A stretch of 19,655 nucleotides of DNA, taken from positions 1 to 19,655 of the forward strand of contig NZ_JNJP01000069.1 of assembly GCF_000701705.1 (NCBI RefSeq). The letters run 5' to 3'. Below the pieces are notes generated by a model that saw nothing but the letters and a program-made list of their open reading frames with translations, made no database searches and was not told where the DNA came from. Numbering within the stretch: the stretch's first letter is position 1; each line of letters starts with the position of its first letter. A program made the position numbers and the translations under genes. This document shows, piece after piece, positions 1 through 9,441 of this stretch. Source of the stretch: Bilophila wadsworthia ATCC 49260 (GTDB taxonomy: Bacteria; Desulfobacterota; Desulfovibrionia; Desulfovibrionales; Desulfovibrionaceae).

Positions 1-1
1 C

Positions 2-1915
2 GTGAACGAACGGTTCCGCGCCCAGATCAATGACATCGTGCTTGATCCGGCCACCCCGGATCTGTTCACCGCCGAGCTGTTCATCCCGCAAGCCGAGGGC
101 GGCTGGTACATCCGCGAAGTGGGACTGTGGATGGATGACGGGACGCTGTTCGCCGTGGGCAACACGCCGCTGACCGAGAAGCCGGACATCAGTTCCGGCG
201 CGGCAACGGACCTGCTTGTGCGGCTCATCATCCGCGTCCTCGATGCGGCCACGGTTTCCATCGAGATCGACCCGGCGCAGGTGCTGGCGACGCGGGAGTA
301 CGTCGACCGCAAGCTCGACGCGCACAACAAGGACGGCGGAGCGCACGAGACGCTGGCCCGCAAGAGCGTGCAGATCAAGGCCGGGACGGGGCTCACGGGC
401 GGCGGCACGCTCGAAGCCGACCGGACGCTGACCATCAAGTACGGCAACACGGCGGGCACGGCGTGTCAGGGCAATGACGTGCGCCTTGCCGACGCTCGGA
501 CGCCAAAGCTGCACAAGGCTACGCACCAGACTGGAGGTTCGGACGCCATCACGCCAGCAGACATCGGGGCTGCGGCCAAGACGATTCAGATCAAGCCGGG
601 CACGGGCCTCACTGGGGGCGGCACTCTCGAAGCGGATCGGACCCTGACGGTCAGCTATGGCACGGCTGCGGGCACAGCGTGCCAAGGGAACGACGCCCGT
701 CTGAGCAATGCCCGGATGCCCACGGCACACAAAGCCACACACAAGACCGGGGGCACGGACGCGCTCACTCCTGCGGATATCGGCGCTGTCCCGACGACCG
801 TTCAGGTTATCGCCGGAACCGGGCTCTCCGGAGGCGGTTCGCTTACGGCGAACCGGACGCTGACGGTCAAGTACGGCACTGGTGCGGGTACGGTATGCCA
901 AGGGAACGACTCTAGGCTGAATAATGCCCGGACGCCCGTTGCACATAAGGCCACGCACGCGGCGGGAGGTGCGGACGCGCTCACGCCCGAAGACATCGGC
1001 GCGGCATCAAACACCGTCAAAATCAGGGCCGGGGTGGGGTTGTCCGGGGGAGGCCCGCTCTCCGCTGACGTGACTCTCGCGGTGAAGCTGACCGACAGCG
1101 TGAGCTCGACAGATTCGACGACAGCTGCATCGGCAACTGCTGTCAAGACTGCCTATGAAGCCGCACAGTCGAAACTCCCTTTGGCTGGCGGCGTCATGAC
1201 GGGCAGCATCCAGATCAATGATCCCGCAAATGTGATCGGATCGGCACCCCCTGCCAACACCGAACGCGGCCTGTTTCTTGGCGACAAAAACAGCGTGGTC
1301 ATGGGCGGATTCGATATCATACAATACGCTTCCGACAACGCGAAGCGGACGCAGATGTTTGCAAAGAATGCTTCCGGTGCGATCGCCTCCATCGCAGCCG
1401 TAATGTATGAGGATGGTACGAGAGAGATTTCGACTGATTGCCCGATGCGGCTCAGTGATGTGCAGATAGAGAGAATCTTTGATAACGGCGTGAGGCTGAT
1501 CAAAATCTCTGGTGCGCGTGGCAACGAGGGGTATTCACTGAGATTCTCCCCCGACAATGGGCAGTTGTATCTCGACGGTAGAGAGATGCATGGGAAAGCC
1601 GATACTGCCGGATACGCAGATACGGCAGGAAGTGCGAATGCGCTTGGCGGCAAAGCTGAATCGGCCCTCTCCGTAGCGTATGCAAGCGAGGCTCAGAATG
1701 CGTATGGGCTCAAAGGCATGGACATGATCATCGCGCGGACAACGTACACGTTACCGGGGTACGGTACGTGGAAATATAGTTTTACTGTCTTTGATTCTTC
1801 GAGATTTTATGATCAAGTTGTCGGCGAAAGTCCAGGTGGTACAACTTTTTCTCCGGTGCAGATGGGGTGGCCTGAGGGTAGTTTTATGGACGGATTAGCA
1901 TTCAGGAGCGCATAA
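2..1915 (+). CDS. Phage tail fibre protein (5' partial)
   Basis: Receptor-binding tail fibre of a myovirus-type (P2/Mu-like) phage. The first ~105 visible residues match the end of the DUF3751-type phage tail fibre N-terminal domain that attaches the fibre to the baseplate (GGWYIREVGLW, then AVGNTPLTEKP, then IEIDP). About 40-50 residues normally precede this, so the gene starts outside the window and the GTG at position 2 is probably not the start. From about residue 123 there are three consecutive 72-residue repeats and the start of a fourth, each with G-GL-GGG-L--DRTL, AGTxCQGND-RL--AR and ATH--GG-DAxTP-DIGA. The repeats are typical fibre shaft. The C-terminal ~250 residues are unlike the shaft and presumably form the receptor-binding tip. 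The assembly gene follows one base after the stop, with its AGGAG ribosome site inside this gene. Family confident; host receptor unknown. Confidence 0.9.
   Translation: MNERFRAQINDIVLDPATPDLFTAELFIPQAEGGWYIREVGLWMDDGTLFAVGNTPLTEKPDISSGAATDLLVRLIIRVLDAATVSIEIDPAQVLATREYVDRKLDAHNKDGGAHETLARKSVQIKAGTGLTGGGTLEADRTLTIKYGNTAGTACQGNDVRLADARTPKLHKATHQTGGSDAITPADIGAAAKTIQIKPGTGLTGGGTLEADRTLTVSYGTAAGTACQGNDARLSNARMPTAHKATHKTGGTDALTPADIGAVPTTVQVIAGTGLSGGGSLTANRTLTVKYGTGAGTVCQGNDSRLNNARTPVAHKATHAAGGADALTPEDIGAASNTVKIRAGVGLSGGGPLSADVTLAVKLTDSVSSTDSTTAASATAVKTAYEAAQSKLPLAGGVMTGSIQINDPANVIGSAPPANTERGLFLGDKNSVVMGGFDIIQYASDNAKRTQMFAKNASGAIASIAAVMYEDGTREISTDCPMRLSDVQIERIFDNGVRLIKISGARGNEGYSLRFSPDNGQLYLDGREMHGKADTAGYADTAGSANALGGKAESALSVAYASEAQNAYGLKGMDMIIARTTYTLPGYGTWKYSFTVFDSSRFYDQVVGESPGGTTFSPVQMGWPEGSFMDGLAFRSA
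371..1090 (+). repeat. Tandem 216-bp repeats in the tail fibre shaft
   Basis: The coding repeat recurs at exactly 216-bp spacing: equivalent codons lie at 371, 587, 803 and 1019. Each unit encodes 72 residues with glycine-rich GGG turns and the ATH-GG-DA-TP-DIGA signature. The first three units are complete; the fourth diverges after about 25 residues. Because the period is a multiple of three, gain or loss of a unit would keep the frame and change shaft length. Confidence 0.9.
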
Positions 1916-1916
1916 G

Positions 1917-2498
1917 ATGAAAGATTACGGAAAAATCATCTATCGAACTGAGACTCGCGCATACGTTATCGGTAAGCTCTGCGTGCCGCATCCTGATGAT
2001 GATAATGTCCCCGATGAAGTACGCCGTCAGTTCTCAGCAATGTGGGCTGATGTCGATGCTTATGCAAAAGCGCATCCGGACATGGTGACGGAAGAGCAGG
2101 CATACGTCCCGCCCGTACCGACGCTTGAGGAAATGAAAGCCGCCAAGCTCTCCGAAATCAACGCGGCTGCGGACAGGGCCATAGCCACACTTACGGCGAC
2201 CTATCCGGACCGGGAGATCAGCACGTTCGACAAGCAGGAATCCGAGGCCCGCGCCTATACCGCCGACGCCACAGCATCAACGCCACTTCTTTCGGCTTTG
2301 GCGCAGGCACGGGGCATTCCGTTGCCCGACCTTGTGGGGCGGGTGCTTGCCAAGGCCGACGCCTTTGCCGGGGCTTCCGGTTCCATTATCGGCCAGCGGC
2401 AGGCACTGGAAGATCGGCTTGATGCCTGTGCGACGATGGAAGATGTACAGGGCATCGCCGTCGATATCGTAACGCCGGGAGAAGCCGTTCGCCGCTGA
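1917..2498 (+). CDS. Tail-fibre assembly-type phage protein
   Basis: A 193-residue soluble protein directly behind the tail fibre gene, one base after its stop, in the position occupied by fibre assembly chaperones in P2/Mu-like phages. The N-terminal third (residues 1-70) is a small charged domain. Residues ~72-190 (KAAKLSEINAAADRAIA, FDKQESEARAY, then GQRQALEDRLDA) resemble the helical DUF4376-like C-terminal domain often found on such proteins. Start ATG at 1917 is preceded by AGGAG about 8 bases upstream. It ends the late operon; no rightward phage gene follows closely. A general assembly/chaperone role is inferred from family and position. Confidence 0.75.
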   Translation: MKDYGKIIYRTETRAYVIGKLCVPHPDDDNVPDEVRRQFSAMWADVDAYAKAHPDMVTEEQAYVPPVPTLEEMKAAKLSEINAAADRAIATLTATYPDREISTFDKQESEARAYTADATASTPLLSALAQARGIPLPDLVGRVLAKADAFAGASGSIIGQRQALEDRLDACATMEDVQGIAVDIVTPGEAVRR

Positions 2499-2714
2499 CC
2501 TGTTTCTCAATATGCTTCCGGCGGTTGGCCGAGAAAGACTATTGCTGCATGGTCTTTGCCGGGCGGAGGCTGGAGCCCCGAGATTGTTTGTCTATGGAAG
2601 AGCTTAGTATGGCAAGTATCGCGAATAAGCCGATGCGTGCAATGCGTTGTTCTCCCTGCACAGCCCGCTGTGGCGGAAAAGGGGTTGCCAAGGTGAAGCT
2701 TTCGGAGCGCGTGG

Positions 2715-2766
2715 TTCCCGAATCTTTGGACGGACAAGCAGTCTTATCCGTCCAAAGATTCGGGAA
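2715..2766. repeat. 20-bp perfect inverted repeat, 12-nt loop
   Basis: The left arm at 2715-2734 (core CCCGAATCTTTGGACGG) and right arm at 2747-2766 are perfect reverse complements, separated by 2735-2746. The stem is long and stable. No T-run follows on either side, so an ordinary intrinsic terminator is not certain. It sits between the end of the phage late operon and the convergent acyltransferase gene, where a bidirectional terminator would be useful. It could also be a recombination or processing site. Confidence 0.8.
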
Positions 2767-2845
2767 AGGTTGTGGGAAACCTATCCCAAATGTTGTCAAA
2801 ACATCATCTGTGGCGTCAGCCATTGATATTGGGAAGGCATTTGTT

Positions 2846-4085
<1,240 letters not shown>

Positions 4086-4184
4086 GGAAAAACCTCGAGT
4101 TATTACGTGTCGCTAACAGGTATGCCCAACATTTTTTCCGGCCTTCAAGGCGAAAATTTTTAAGGGCATTTTATCGGAGAAGCT

Positions 4185-4385
4185 CTATATTGGAATAGCT
4201 GCGTTGTCAAAGAAGCACTGTAGCTGAAAATGGTTTCGAAATATTGAGTAGTCATATGAAATCTCAACAAAATGGCAGAGTTTATTATAGAAGCTGTCAA
4301 GGGCAGCGAACCGCCCTGCATCTGTGCGACGGCGGATGATAGCCGGGAGAAGCCGCATGAGCTGCGGAGGATGCAGCCCGGACAA
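4185..4385 (-). pseudogene. Possible remnant of a transposase C-terminus
   Basis: A short leftward frame ends in residues that align without gaps to the usual C-terminus of IS5-type DDE transposases (pattern NFF-KLKQFR-IATRYDK-A-NFLA--HLAA). Here it reads FYNKLCHFVEISYDYS, then FRNHF. The spacing of the aromatic, KL and I residues is kept, but the RYD arginine and others are lost, and no upstream catalytic part is present. I see no terminal inverted repeats. This is a weak recognition from memory of the family. The ~490-bp stretch from 4086 to 4574 otherwise holds only the promoter at 4508 and AT-rich sequence. Confidence 0.3.
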
Positions 4386-4507
4386 GCTGGAGCAGTTGAA
4401 GATTGCCCATTCCGTTTGATTCTCCCTGTTCCTGATTTCTCCCCCGGCGATTCCATTCGGATAGCAGTTTTTTTTGTTTAACTGTTTGTAAAGAAAGATT
4501 TTTTATG

Positions 4508-4535
4508 TTGACAATAGAGGTCTGCATGGTATGTT
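4508..4535 (+). promoter_or_regulatory. Sigma70-type promoter for the DUF4942 methylase gene
   Basis: Perfect -35 TTGACA (4508-4513), a 16-bp spacer and -10 TATGTT (4530-4535) preceded by TGG, an extended -10. Transcription would begin near 4542, leaving a leader of about 32 nt before ATG 4575. Confidence 0.6.
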
Positions 4536-4574
4536 TTCATAAGTTACTAAAATAATTTGTGAAATGAGCAAAAC

Positions 4575-6101
4575 ATGTACAACGCCTCTTTTTACCCGAC
4601 GCCGCCCGAAGTGGCGGAGAAGATGCTTGCCAAGGTGGGCAAGCTCTACGAACGCTCGATCCTCGAACCCTCGGCGGGGAAGGGCGACCTTGCCGATGCC
4701 GCCGTGGGAAAGCTGGATCGTTATTACAACCGTTGCCGTGAGGTGGTGCACTGCATCGAGATCGAACCGGAGTTGCAGGCCGCGATCCGGGGCAAGGGCT
4801 ATCCGCTGGTCGGCACGGACTTCCTTACCTTCTGGCCGGACGAGAAGTATGACCTGATCATCATGAACCCGCCGTTCGCCAGCGGCGAGGCGCACCTCCT
4901 CCATGCGTGGGAGATCCTTGACCACGGTGACATCGTGTGCCTGCTCAACGAGCAGACGCTCCTGAACCCCTGCACGGTGCACCGGAAGCTGCTGGCCACG
5001 ATCATCGAGGAGCACGGCGAGGTGGAACACCTCGGAAGCTGCTTTGCGGAGGATGCGCTCCGAAAGACGCAGGTGCGCGTCTCGATGGTCCATCTGCGCA
5101 AGAAGCGGGAGGAGCCGAAGTTCTCGTTTGACGCGGGCTCGGACGAGGAGGGTGCCGCCGTTTTCAGCGACGGTTCCCGGTTCGAGAGTGAAGTGGCGAC
5201 GAGGGACACCGTGGGGAACCTCGTGGCGCAGTACGGGCGCTGCCGGGAGCTGTTCGTCCGGATCGCGCATCTGGCGCAGGAGCTTGCCCACTACGCCGGG
5301 CCGCTCGGCACGGACGGCGGGGAAACGGTCGGGGAAGCGCTCAAGGAGTTGATGCGGCAAAAGCCGACCCGCAGGGCGCAGGAGGATGCGTACAACCGCT
5401 TCGTCCGGTCATTGAAAAAGAGCGCATGGCGGGAGGTCCTGCGCCTGACCGATGTGAGGAATCTGGCGTCCCACGGCGTCCAGAAGGAGATCGACAGGAT
5501 ACTGGAGAGCAACGAGCGCATGGCGTTTTCCGAAGAGAACGTCTACGCGCTCGTCGAGTCCATTTTCCTGAATCGTGGTGCCATATTGCAGCAATGCGTG
5601 GTCGAGGCCTTCGACATCATGACCCGCTATTACGACGAGAACCGCGTCCACGTCGAGGGCTGGAAGACCAACGATGCGTGGAAGGTCAATCGGCGCGTCG
5701 TCCTGCCCCGCGTCGTCAGCGTGACGTTCAGCGGTTCCGGATACCTGAGCTACGGCAACTCCCGGCAGAATTTGAACGACATAGACCGGGCGATGGCCTT
5801 TCTTGAGGGCAAAAAGCTGGAATCCGTGCCGTGCACGGCTGTGCGTGCACTGGAGGGGCACTTGAAGGCGTGTGGCGACGATTTTTCAGGCGTCCTGTTC
5901 GAGAGCACCTACTTTGAGATGCGCTGCTACAAAAAGGGGACGCTGCATATGTACTTCAAAGATAAAGGACTTTGGGAGCGTTTCAACCTGACCGCCGCGC
6001 GCGGCAAGAACTGGCTCCCGGACGATGTGAAGGCACGGGAGCGGGAGGATCGCACCCGGAACAGGCGGGCCGACCAGTACGGCCTCCCGCTTTCCGCCTG
6101 A
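4575..6101 (+). CDS. Adenine-type DNA methyltransferase with DUF4942 C-terminus
   Basis: SAM-dependent methyltransferase, 508 residues. The N-terminal ~180 residues are a class I methylase: a YPTPPEVAEKM entry motif (7-17), SAM-binding EPSAGKGD (31-38) and catalytic NPPF (98-101), the signature of N6-adenine (or N4-cytosine) DNA methylases. The C-terminal half (~220-480) resembles the DUF4942 domain that accompanies such methylases on phages and plasmids. ATG 4575 is the first start in frame; its ribosome site is poor. It has its own promoter at 4508 and a strong terminator at 6108, so it is monocistronic. No partner nuclease lies beside it, so it looks like an orphan methylase for phage DNA protection or regulation. 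Target sequence cannot be read from the protein. Confidence 0.85.
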   Translation: MYNASFYPTPPEVAEKMLAKVGKLYERSILEPSAGKGDLADAAVGKLDRYYNRCREVVHCIEIEPELQAAIRGKGYPLVGTDFLTFWPDEKYDLIIMNPPFASGEAHLLHAWEILDHGDIVCLLNEQTLLNPCTVHRKLLATIIEEHGEVEHLGSCFAEDALRKTQVRVSMVHLRKKREEPKFSFDAGSDEEGAAVFSDGSRFESEVATRDTVGNLVAQYGRCRELFVRIAHLAQELAHYAGPLGTDGGETVGEALKELMRQKPTRRAQEDAYNRFVRSLKKSAWREVLRLTDVRNLASHGVQKEIDRILESNERMAFSEENVYALVESIFLNRGAILQQCVVEAFDIMTRYYDENRVHVEGWKTNDAWKVNRRVVLPRVVSVTFSGSGYLSYGNSRQNLNDIDRAMAFLEGKKLESVPCTAVRALEGHLKACGDDFSGVLFESTYFEMRCYKKGTLHMYFKDKGLWERFNLTAARGKNWLPDDVKAREREDRTRNRRADQYGLPLSA

Positions 6102-6107
6102 CCGAAG

Positions 6108-6134
6108 GCCCCGCCGAAACGCGGGGCTTTTTTT
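6108..6134 (+). terminator. Intrinsic terminator after the methylase
   Basis: GCCCCGC (6108-6114) pairs with GCGGGGC (6121-6127) over a 6-nt loop and is followed by seven Ts (6128-6134). It starts seven bases after the methylase stop. Confidence 0.92.
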
Positions 6135-6245
6135 ATGTATTTTATTGAAAAAACAGGCTTTTTCTCTTTACAACCGAGGGTACTATGGTACTAATAATTC
6201 ATGCGATTTCAACAACTTAAACAATTTAACCCAAAGGAAGACAAC

Positions 6246-6503
6246 ATGAACAACGCCACTCTCGAAACCATGACCGCCGAACGTGATTCCCTCCGCGCCG
6301 CCTTCATCCGCTACATCGCCCTTGACCAGTTCATTGGCTGCGGGTGCAACCCCGACGACTTCGACGCCCACTTTGAAAACATGCAGGACGCCCTGCGCGG
6401 CGGAGCAATGAGCGAAACCGTCAGCAGCCTTTCTTCTTCCATTGAAGACGTCGTGTTCGACGTACTGAACGAGTGCGAAACCTTCCAGACCGAAGCCGAG
6501 TAA
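6246..6503 (+). CDS. Hypothetical small acidic protein
   Basis: An 85-residue acidic protein (MNNATLETMTAERDSLR...) of unrecognised family. Start ATG 6246 is chosen because AGGAAG lies 6-7 bases upstream; an in-frame ATG at 6201 has no ribosome site. It contains a FIGCGCNPDDFDAHF segment and a predicted helical tail. It lies between two hairpins and is probably its own transcription unit. No function can be assigned. Confidence 0.65.
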   Translation: MNNATLETMTAERDSLRAAFIRYIALDQFIGCGCNPDDFDAHFENMQDALRGGAMSETVSSLSSSIEDVVFDVLNECETFQTEAE

Positions 6504-6510
6504 CCGAAAC

Positions 6511-6531
6511 GGCCCCCGCCCACCGGGGGCC
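6511..6531. terminator. GC-rich hairpin after the small gene
   Basis: GGCCCCCG (6511-6518) pairs with CGGGGGCC (6524-6531) over five bases, eight bases after the stop of the small gene. Only a weak T-run follows (AAACTTTAA), so termination may be partial. It also faces the end of the leftward operon ending at 6606. Confidence 0.6.
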
Positions 6532-6605
6532 AAACTTTAACCCTCAAAAGGAGCCAAGTTCGCCTAATGGAATAAGAACAAGATGCCTTCCGAATGCTAC
6601 CCGGT

Positions 6606-7082
6606 TCAGGACGCCTTGGCGTTTCTGGCGAGCATGAGAAAACGTTCCGCGAGAATTCCAGGTGCGATGAAACGGCGAGCGTCAAAGCTGGTTTCAAGAG
6701 AGTTGGATTCATCCATTGGCAGGCTGTCGTAGGCCGCTTTCAATTCCGCTTCGAAAGCGTCGCGCAATTTTTTGAATGATTGTTCGACTTCGGGATAGTC
6801 GTTTCCTTCGCGCCAAGGAAGGCGCAAGCTCTGTTTCCAGAGGCGTCCTTTGTGGGAAGGGATTTCCAGATCATAAGTTTTGCCGGATGCCGGATTCCCC
6901 GCACGTTCGTGCTGCCCCGGATAGCAGAACTCCTGCCACGAGTCGGGCGGTTCAGGGATGGTTGAAACGACGCGGATGAACGGCAGTGCCAACTCCCGTT
7001 CGTGTTCCTCAAGCGTTACCGTGTAATGAAGGATAGGGCGGATGTTGCCGCGCCGCTTGGTGATGTTCCATTCAATATGCAT
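6606..7082 (-). CDS. Hypothetical protein, third gene of the MoxR-VWA operon
   Basis: A 158-residue protein of no family I recognise. The N-terminal half (residues 1-90) is rich in beta-type segments and aromatic residues (TVTLEEHERELALPFIRVVSTIPEP). The C-terminal half is helical (QSFKKLRDAFEAELKAAYDSL). There is no signal peptide or membrane segment. ATG 7082 has an AGGAG site with good spacing. It begins 18 bases after the stop of the VWA gene and so is co-transcribed with it, which suggests a substrate, adaptor or effector role for the ATPase-VWA pair (inference). Confidence 0.7.
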   Translation of the reverse strand: MHIEWNITKRRGNIRPILHYTVTLEEHERELALPFIRVVSTIPEPPDSWQEFCYPGQHERAGNPASGKTYDLEIPSHKGRLWKQSLRLPWREGNDYPEVEQSFKKLRDAFEAELKAAYDSLPMDESNSLETSFDARRFIAPGILAERFLMLARNAKAS

Positions 7083-7100
7083 GGCGTTGCTCCTGTGTCG

Positions 7101-8435
7101 CTAGGCGGATGGACGTTCTTTGAGATACCCTGTTTCCCCAAAGGGGGGCGTTGTCCCGTTCGGCTGCTCAGCGAGCCAGAGGACGGGAAAGGCGGGCTCC
7201 TCTGGAAACCTGTCGCATTCCAGATCGGTAAACCAGATCATGCAGGTGGGGGCGAGATCGTTTTCCTCGATATAGGCGGTAACCGGCCTGTAGTCCGTTC
7301 CGCCGCCTCCTGCCGGGGCCAGCCGCAACGGCAGGTCTTGCCGGGTGAACGTCTGGGCGGATTGGACCCGCGTATCATGAAACAAGACGGTCAGAAGCGT
7401 GTCGTAGCTTTCCAGAATACCGGACAGCTCGGTGCAGAACATTTCAAGAAGGGCGTTGTCCACGGAACCGGAGCTGTCCACGGCGAGCACAATATGGGGG
7501 ATACGGGGCTCCTGCCGCGAAGGGAGGTAGATGCCCTGGTAAAGATAGCGGCGGTTCGGAGTGGTCCATGTGGAGTCGCCGTCCGCACAGTTTTCGAGGA
7601 AGCGTTGAAGGATGCCCCGCCAGTCCAGCGTTGGGTGCAACCGCTTTCGGAACAAACGGAGAAGGCCTGCCGGCATGTCGCCCATATGCTTGGCGCGTTG
7701 CATGGCCTGGACGAGTTCAATGTCGGCTTCCTGTTCCGCCTGTTTTTGGGCTGTCCCGCTGCCTCCGTCCAATACGGGATGATCACGTACTTCTCCCGTA
7801 AAGGCCACGGGCTTCGCACGTTGCCCTTTCCCCTTGTCCAGGCTGCTTTCAGAAGCTCCGTGTCCACCCAACAGTTCGGCCTCGCCGCGTTCGCCTTCGG
7901 TGGGATCATTCTGTCCTTTCCCTTGGCCTTTCCCTTCGCCCGGCTGCCCGCTGCCTCCTTCCGTTTGTTCGGTTTCTTCCTGCGCTTCCGGTCGCTTGGC
8001 ACCTTTATTGGGGGCCTCGTCCTGAAGGCGGGCCAGCTCCGAATACAGTGCCTCAACGGAAAACCCGGCATACGCCGGATCATGCACGGCACCCTGAGGG
8101 AGGGAGAATCCCGCATCCAGCAAAAGCTGGTTGACGACAATGTCGCAGGCCTTGTTCCAGAGCGCTGTATCGCGTTCTTCGCGGCGGACGTGATGGGCAC
8201 AAGCCAGATGCATGACTTCGTGTGCCTGTGCTCCTATGAGCGCGGCCTCGGATAATGCGGCTGCGTAGGACGGATTGAAGCCGAGCGTGCGCCCGTCGGT
8301 CCAGAGGTCGCTGCATGTGGGATCAGGTTTCAGCGTCAAGCGCAGGGCGATGGAACCAAAAAACGGATGGTCCAGCACGAGCGCCGCACGGGCGCGGAGC
8401 ATGGCGAGATGGGCTTGCCGTTCGAGTGCTGTCAT
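7101..8435 (-). CDS. VWA-like protein with HExxH metallopeptidase-like N-domain (DUF2201)
   Basis: A 444-residue soluble protein with the DUF2201 layout. The N-terminal ~130 residues are metallopeptidase-like, with zinc motif HEVMH at 72-76. A low-complexity Gly/Glu/Lys/Gln linker spans ~140-235. A C-terminal VWA-like domain follows, with MIDAS metal site DSSGS at 320-324, a later GGGGTDYRP threonine and IWFTDLECD. Proteins of this type work with MoxR ATPases, which remodel a target presented by the VWA domain. The MoxR gene ends four bases upstream, so the pair is translated together. The opposite strand carries long open frames here because of codon bias; they are not genes. The substrate is unknown. 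Both zinc and MIDAS motifs appear intact. Confidence 0.85.
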   Translation of the reverse strand: MTALERQAHLAMLRARAALVLDHPFFGSIALRLTLKPDPTCSDLWTDGRTLGFNPSYAAALSEAALIGAQAHEVMHLACAHHVRREERDTALWNKACDIVVNQLLLDAGFSLPQGAVHDPAYAGFSVEALYSELARLQDEAPNKGAKRPEAQEETEQTEGGSGQPGEGKGQGKGQNDPTEGERGEAELLGGHGASESSLDKGKGQRAKPVAFTGEVRDHPVLDGGSGTAQKQAEQEADIELVQAMQRAKHMGDMPAGLLRLFRKRLHPTLDWRGILQRFLENCADGDSTWTTPNRRYLYQGIYLPSRQEPRIPHIVLAVDSSGSVDNALLEMFCTELSGILESYDTLLTVLFHDTRVQSAQTFTRQDLPLRLAPAGGGGTDYRPVTAYIEENDLAPTCMIWFTDLECDRFPEEPAFPVLWLAEQPNGTTPPFGETGYLKERPSA

Positions 8436-8439
8436 AACG

Positions 8440-9441
8440 TTACATCAATACATGGGCGTTGGCTTGAGCCCAGTCGGCGAAGGCGGATGTGCGGACAATG
8501 CGCTCGTCGCGGCATACTGCGTCACGCATGAGCAGGACACCAAATTCGGAAGGTAGGCGTCCGGCGTAGGTCACAAGGGCGTTGACCGTTCCATCGGCGG
8601 CTTTTTCTGAGAGGGCTTCGCACACGGCATATAGCGCTGCCGGGTCATCTGGCACGAGAGCGTCAGCCGGATTGGCAAGGATGTCTTCTACTGAGGGGAG
8701 CCCGCGCCAGACACGGAGGAATCCCATGAATTCCGCAGCTGCGCCGTCCCCCACCGTTCCACGGAACAGTTCGTATTCCACATCCGGATCAGGGTTGGCA
8801 TCAAGAATGCCTGATAGAAAAGCCCATGAACGAGGAGAGGCGAACGCCTTGCCGGAGGAGAGCGGATCAAAGTCATGGAGCAATTTGGGGCGGAATCGCA
8901 GAAAAGCGATTACTTCCCGTCTGATGCCCGCTTGCTGTGCCCACAGGATCCAGTCATCAGGCGAGACGTCAAATTCAAGGTGCACCATGCGGTTCGCCAG
9001 TGCGGAAGGCATCCGGTGGGTAACGGCCTTGTCCTTTTCGCGGTTGCCCGCCGCTATGATACTCCAGCCGTCGGGCAGACGGTATTCCCCGATTCGCCTG
9101 TCCAGTACAAGCTGGTAACAGGCGGCCTGAACCAATGGCGGCGCAGCGTTCAGTTCATCAAGGAAGATGATGCCCTGTTCCGAATCGTCCGGCCCCGGAA
9201 GAAAAGCGGGCGGACACCACTCCGCGCGTCCGTTTTCAAGACGGGGAAGCCCTCGGAGATCGACGGGATCGAGCAGAACCGCACGGATATCACGCAGGGC
9301 CATGCCGCGATCCGCAGCGACTTTGGCCACAACCTGGCTTTTGCCCACGCCCGGTGCGCCCCAGAGAAATACCGGTTGGTGAGCGGAAAGAAGCGTATGG
9401 AGCGCTGAAAAAATCTGAGAAGGAGTCATGAAGCCGTCCAT
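8440..9441 (-). CDS. MoxR-like AAA+ ATPase
   Basis: AAA+ ATPase of the MoxR/RavA class, 333 residues: Walker A GAPGVGKS (28-35), Walker B IIFLDELN (91-98), sensor-1 IIAAGN (128-133) and the NRM arginine region near 150. These ATPases act as hexameric remodelers with a VWA-domain partner, encoded here by the next gene. First gene of a leftward three-gene operon. Translation may start at the second Met (9429), since the ATG at 9441 lacks a clear ribosome site; neither choice changes the domain. MoxR-VWA pairs on mobile elements have been proposed as NTP-dependent conflict systems, but chromosomal pairs also do metal insertion or complex maturation, so the role stays open. Confidence 0.88.
   Translation of the reverse strand: MDGFMTPSQIFSALHTLLSAHQPVFLWGAPGVGKSQVVAKVAADRGMALRDIRAVLLDPVDLRGLPRLENGRAEWCPPAFLPGPDDSEQGIIFLDELNAAPPLVQAACYQLVLDRRIGEYRLPDGWSIIAAGNREKDKAVTHRMPSALANRMVHLEFDVSPDDWILWAQQAGIRREVIAFLRFRPKLLHDFDPLSSGKAFASPRSWAFLSGILDANPDPDVEYELFRGTVGDGAAAEFMGFLRVWRGLPSVEDILANPADALVPDDPAALYAVCEALSEKAADGTVNALVTYAGRLPSEFGVLLMRDAVCRDERIVRTSAFADWAQANAHVLM

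Noticed and set aside
2715..2766. Inverted repeat as an invertase (Gin/Cin-type) crossover site for tail fibre switching
   Set aside because: Only one such repeat is present, the arms are 12 bases apart so nothing meaningful could invert, and no serine invertase gene is in the window.
4503..5360. 285-codon leftward open frame
   Set aside because: Antisense to the methylase, which has conserved motifs I and IV; its composition is typical of a shadow frame.
7002..8255. 417-codon open frame on the + strand
   Set aside because: Antisense to the HExxH-VWA gene, whose motifs are clear; the frame is open because of GC-rich codon bias and has no domain.
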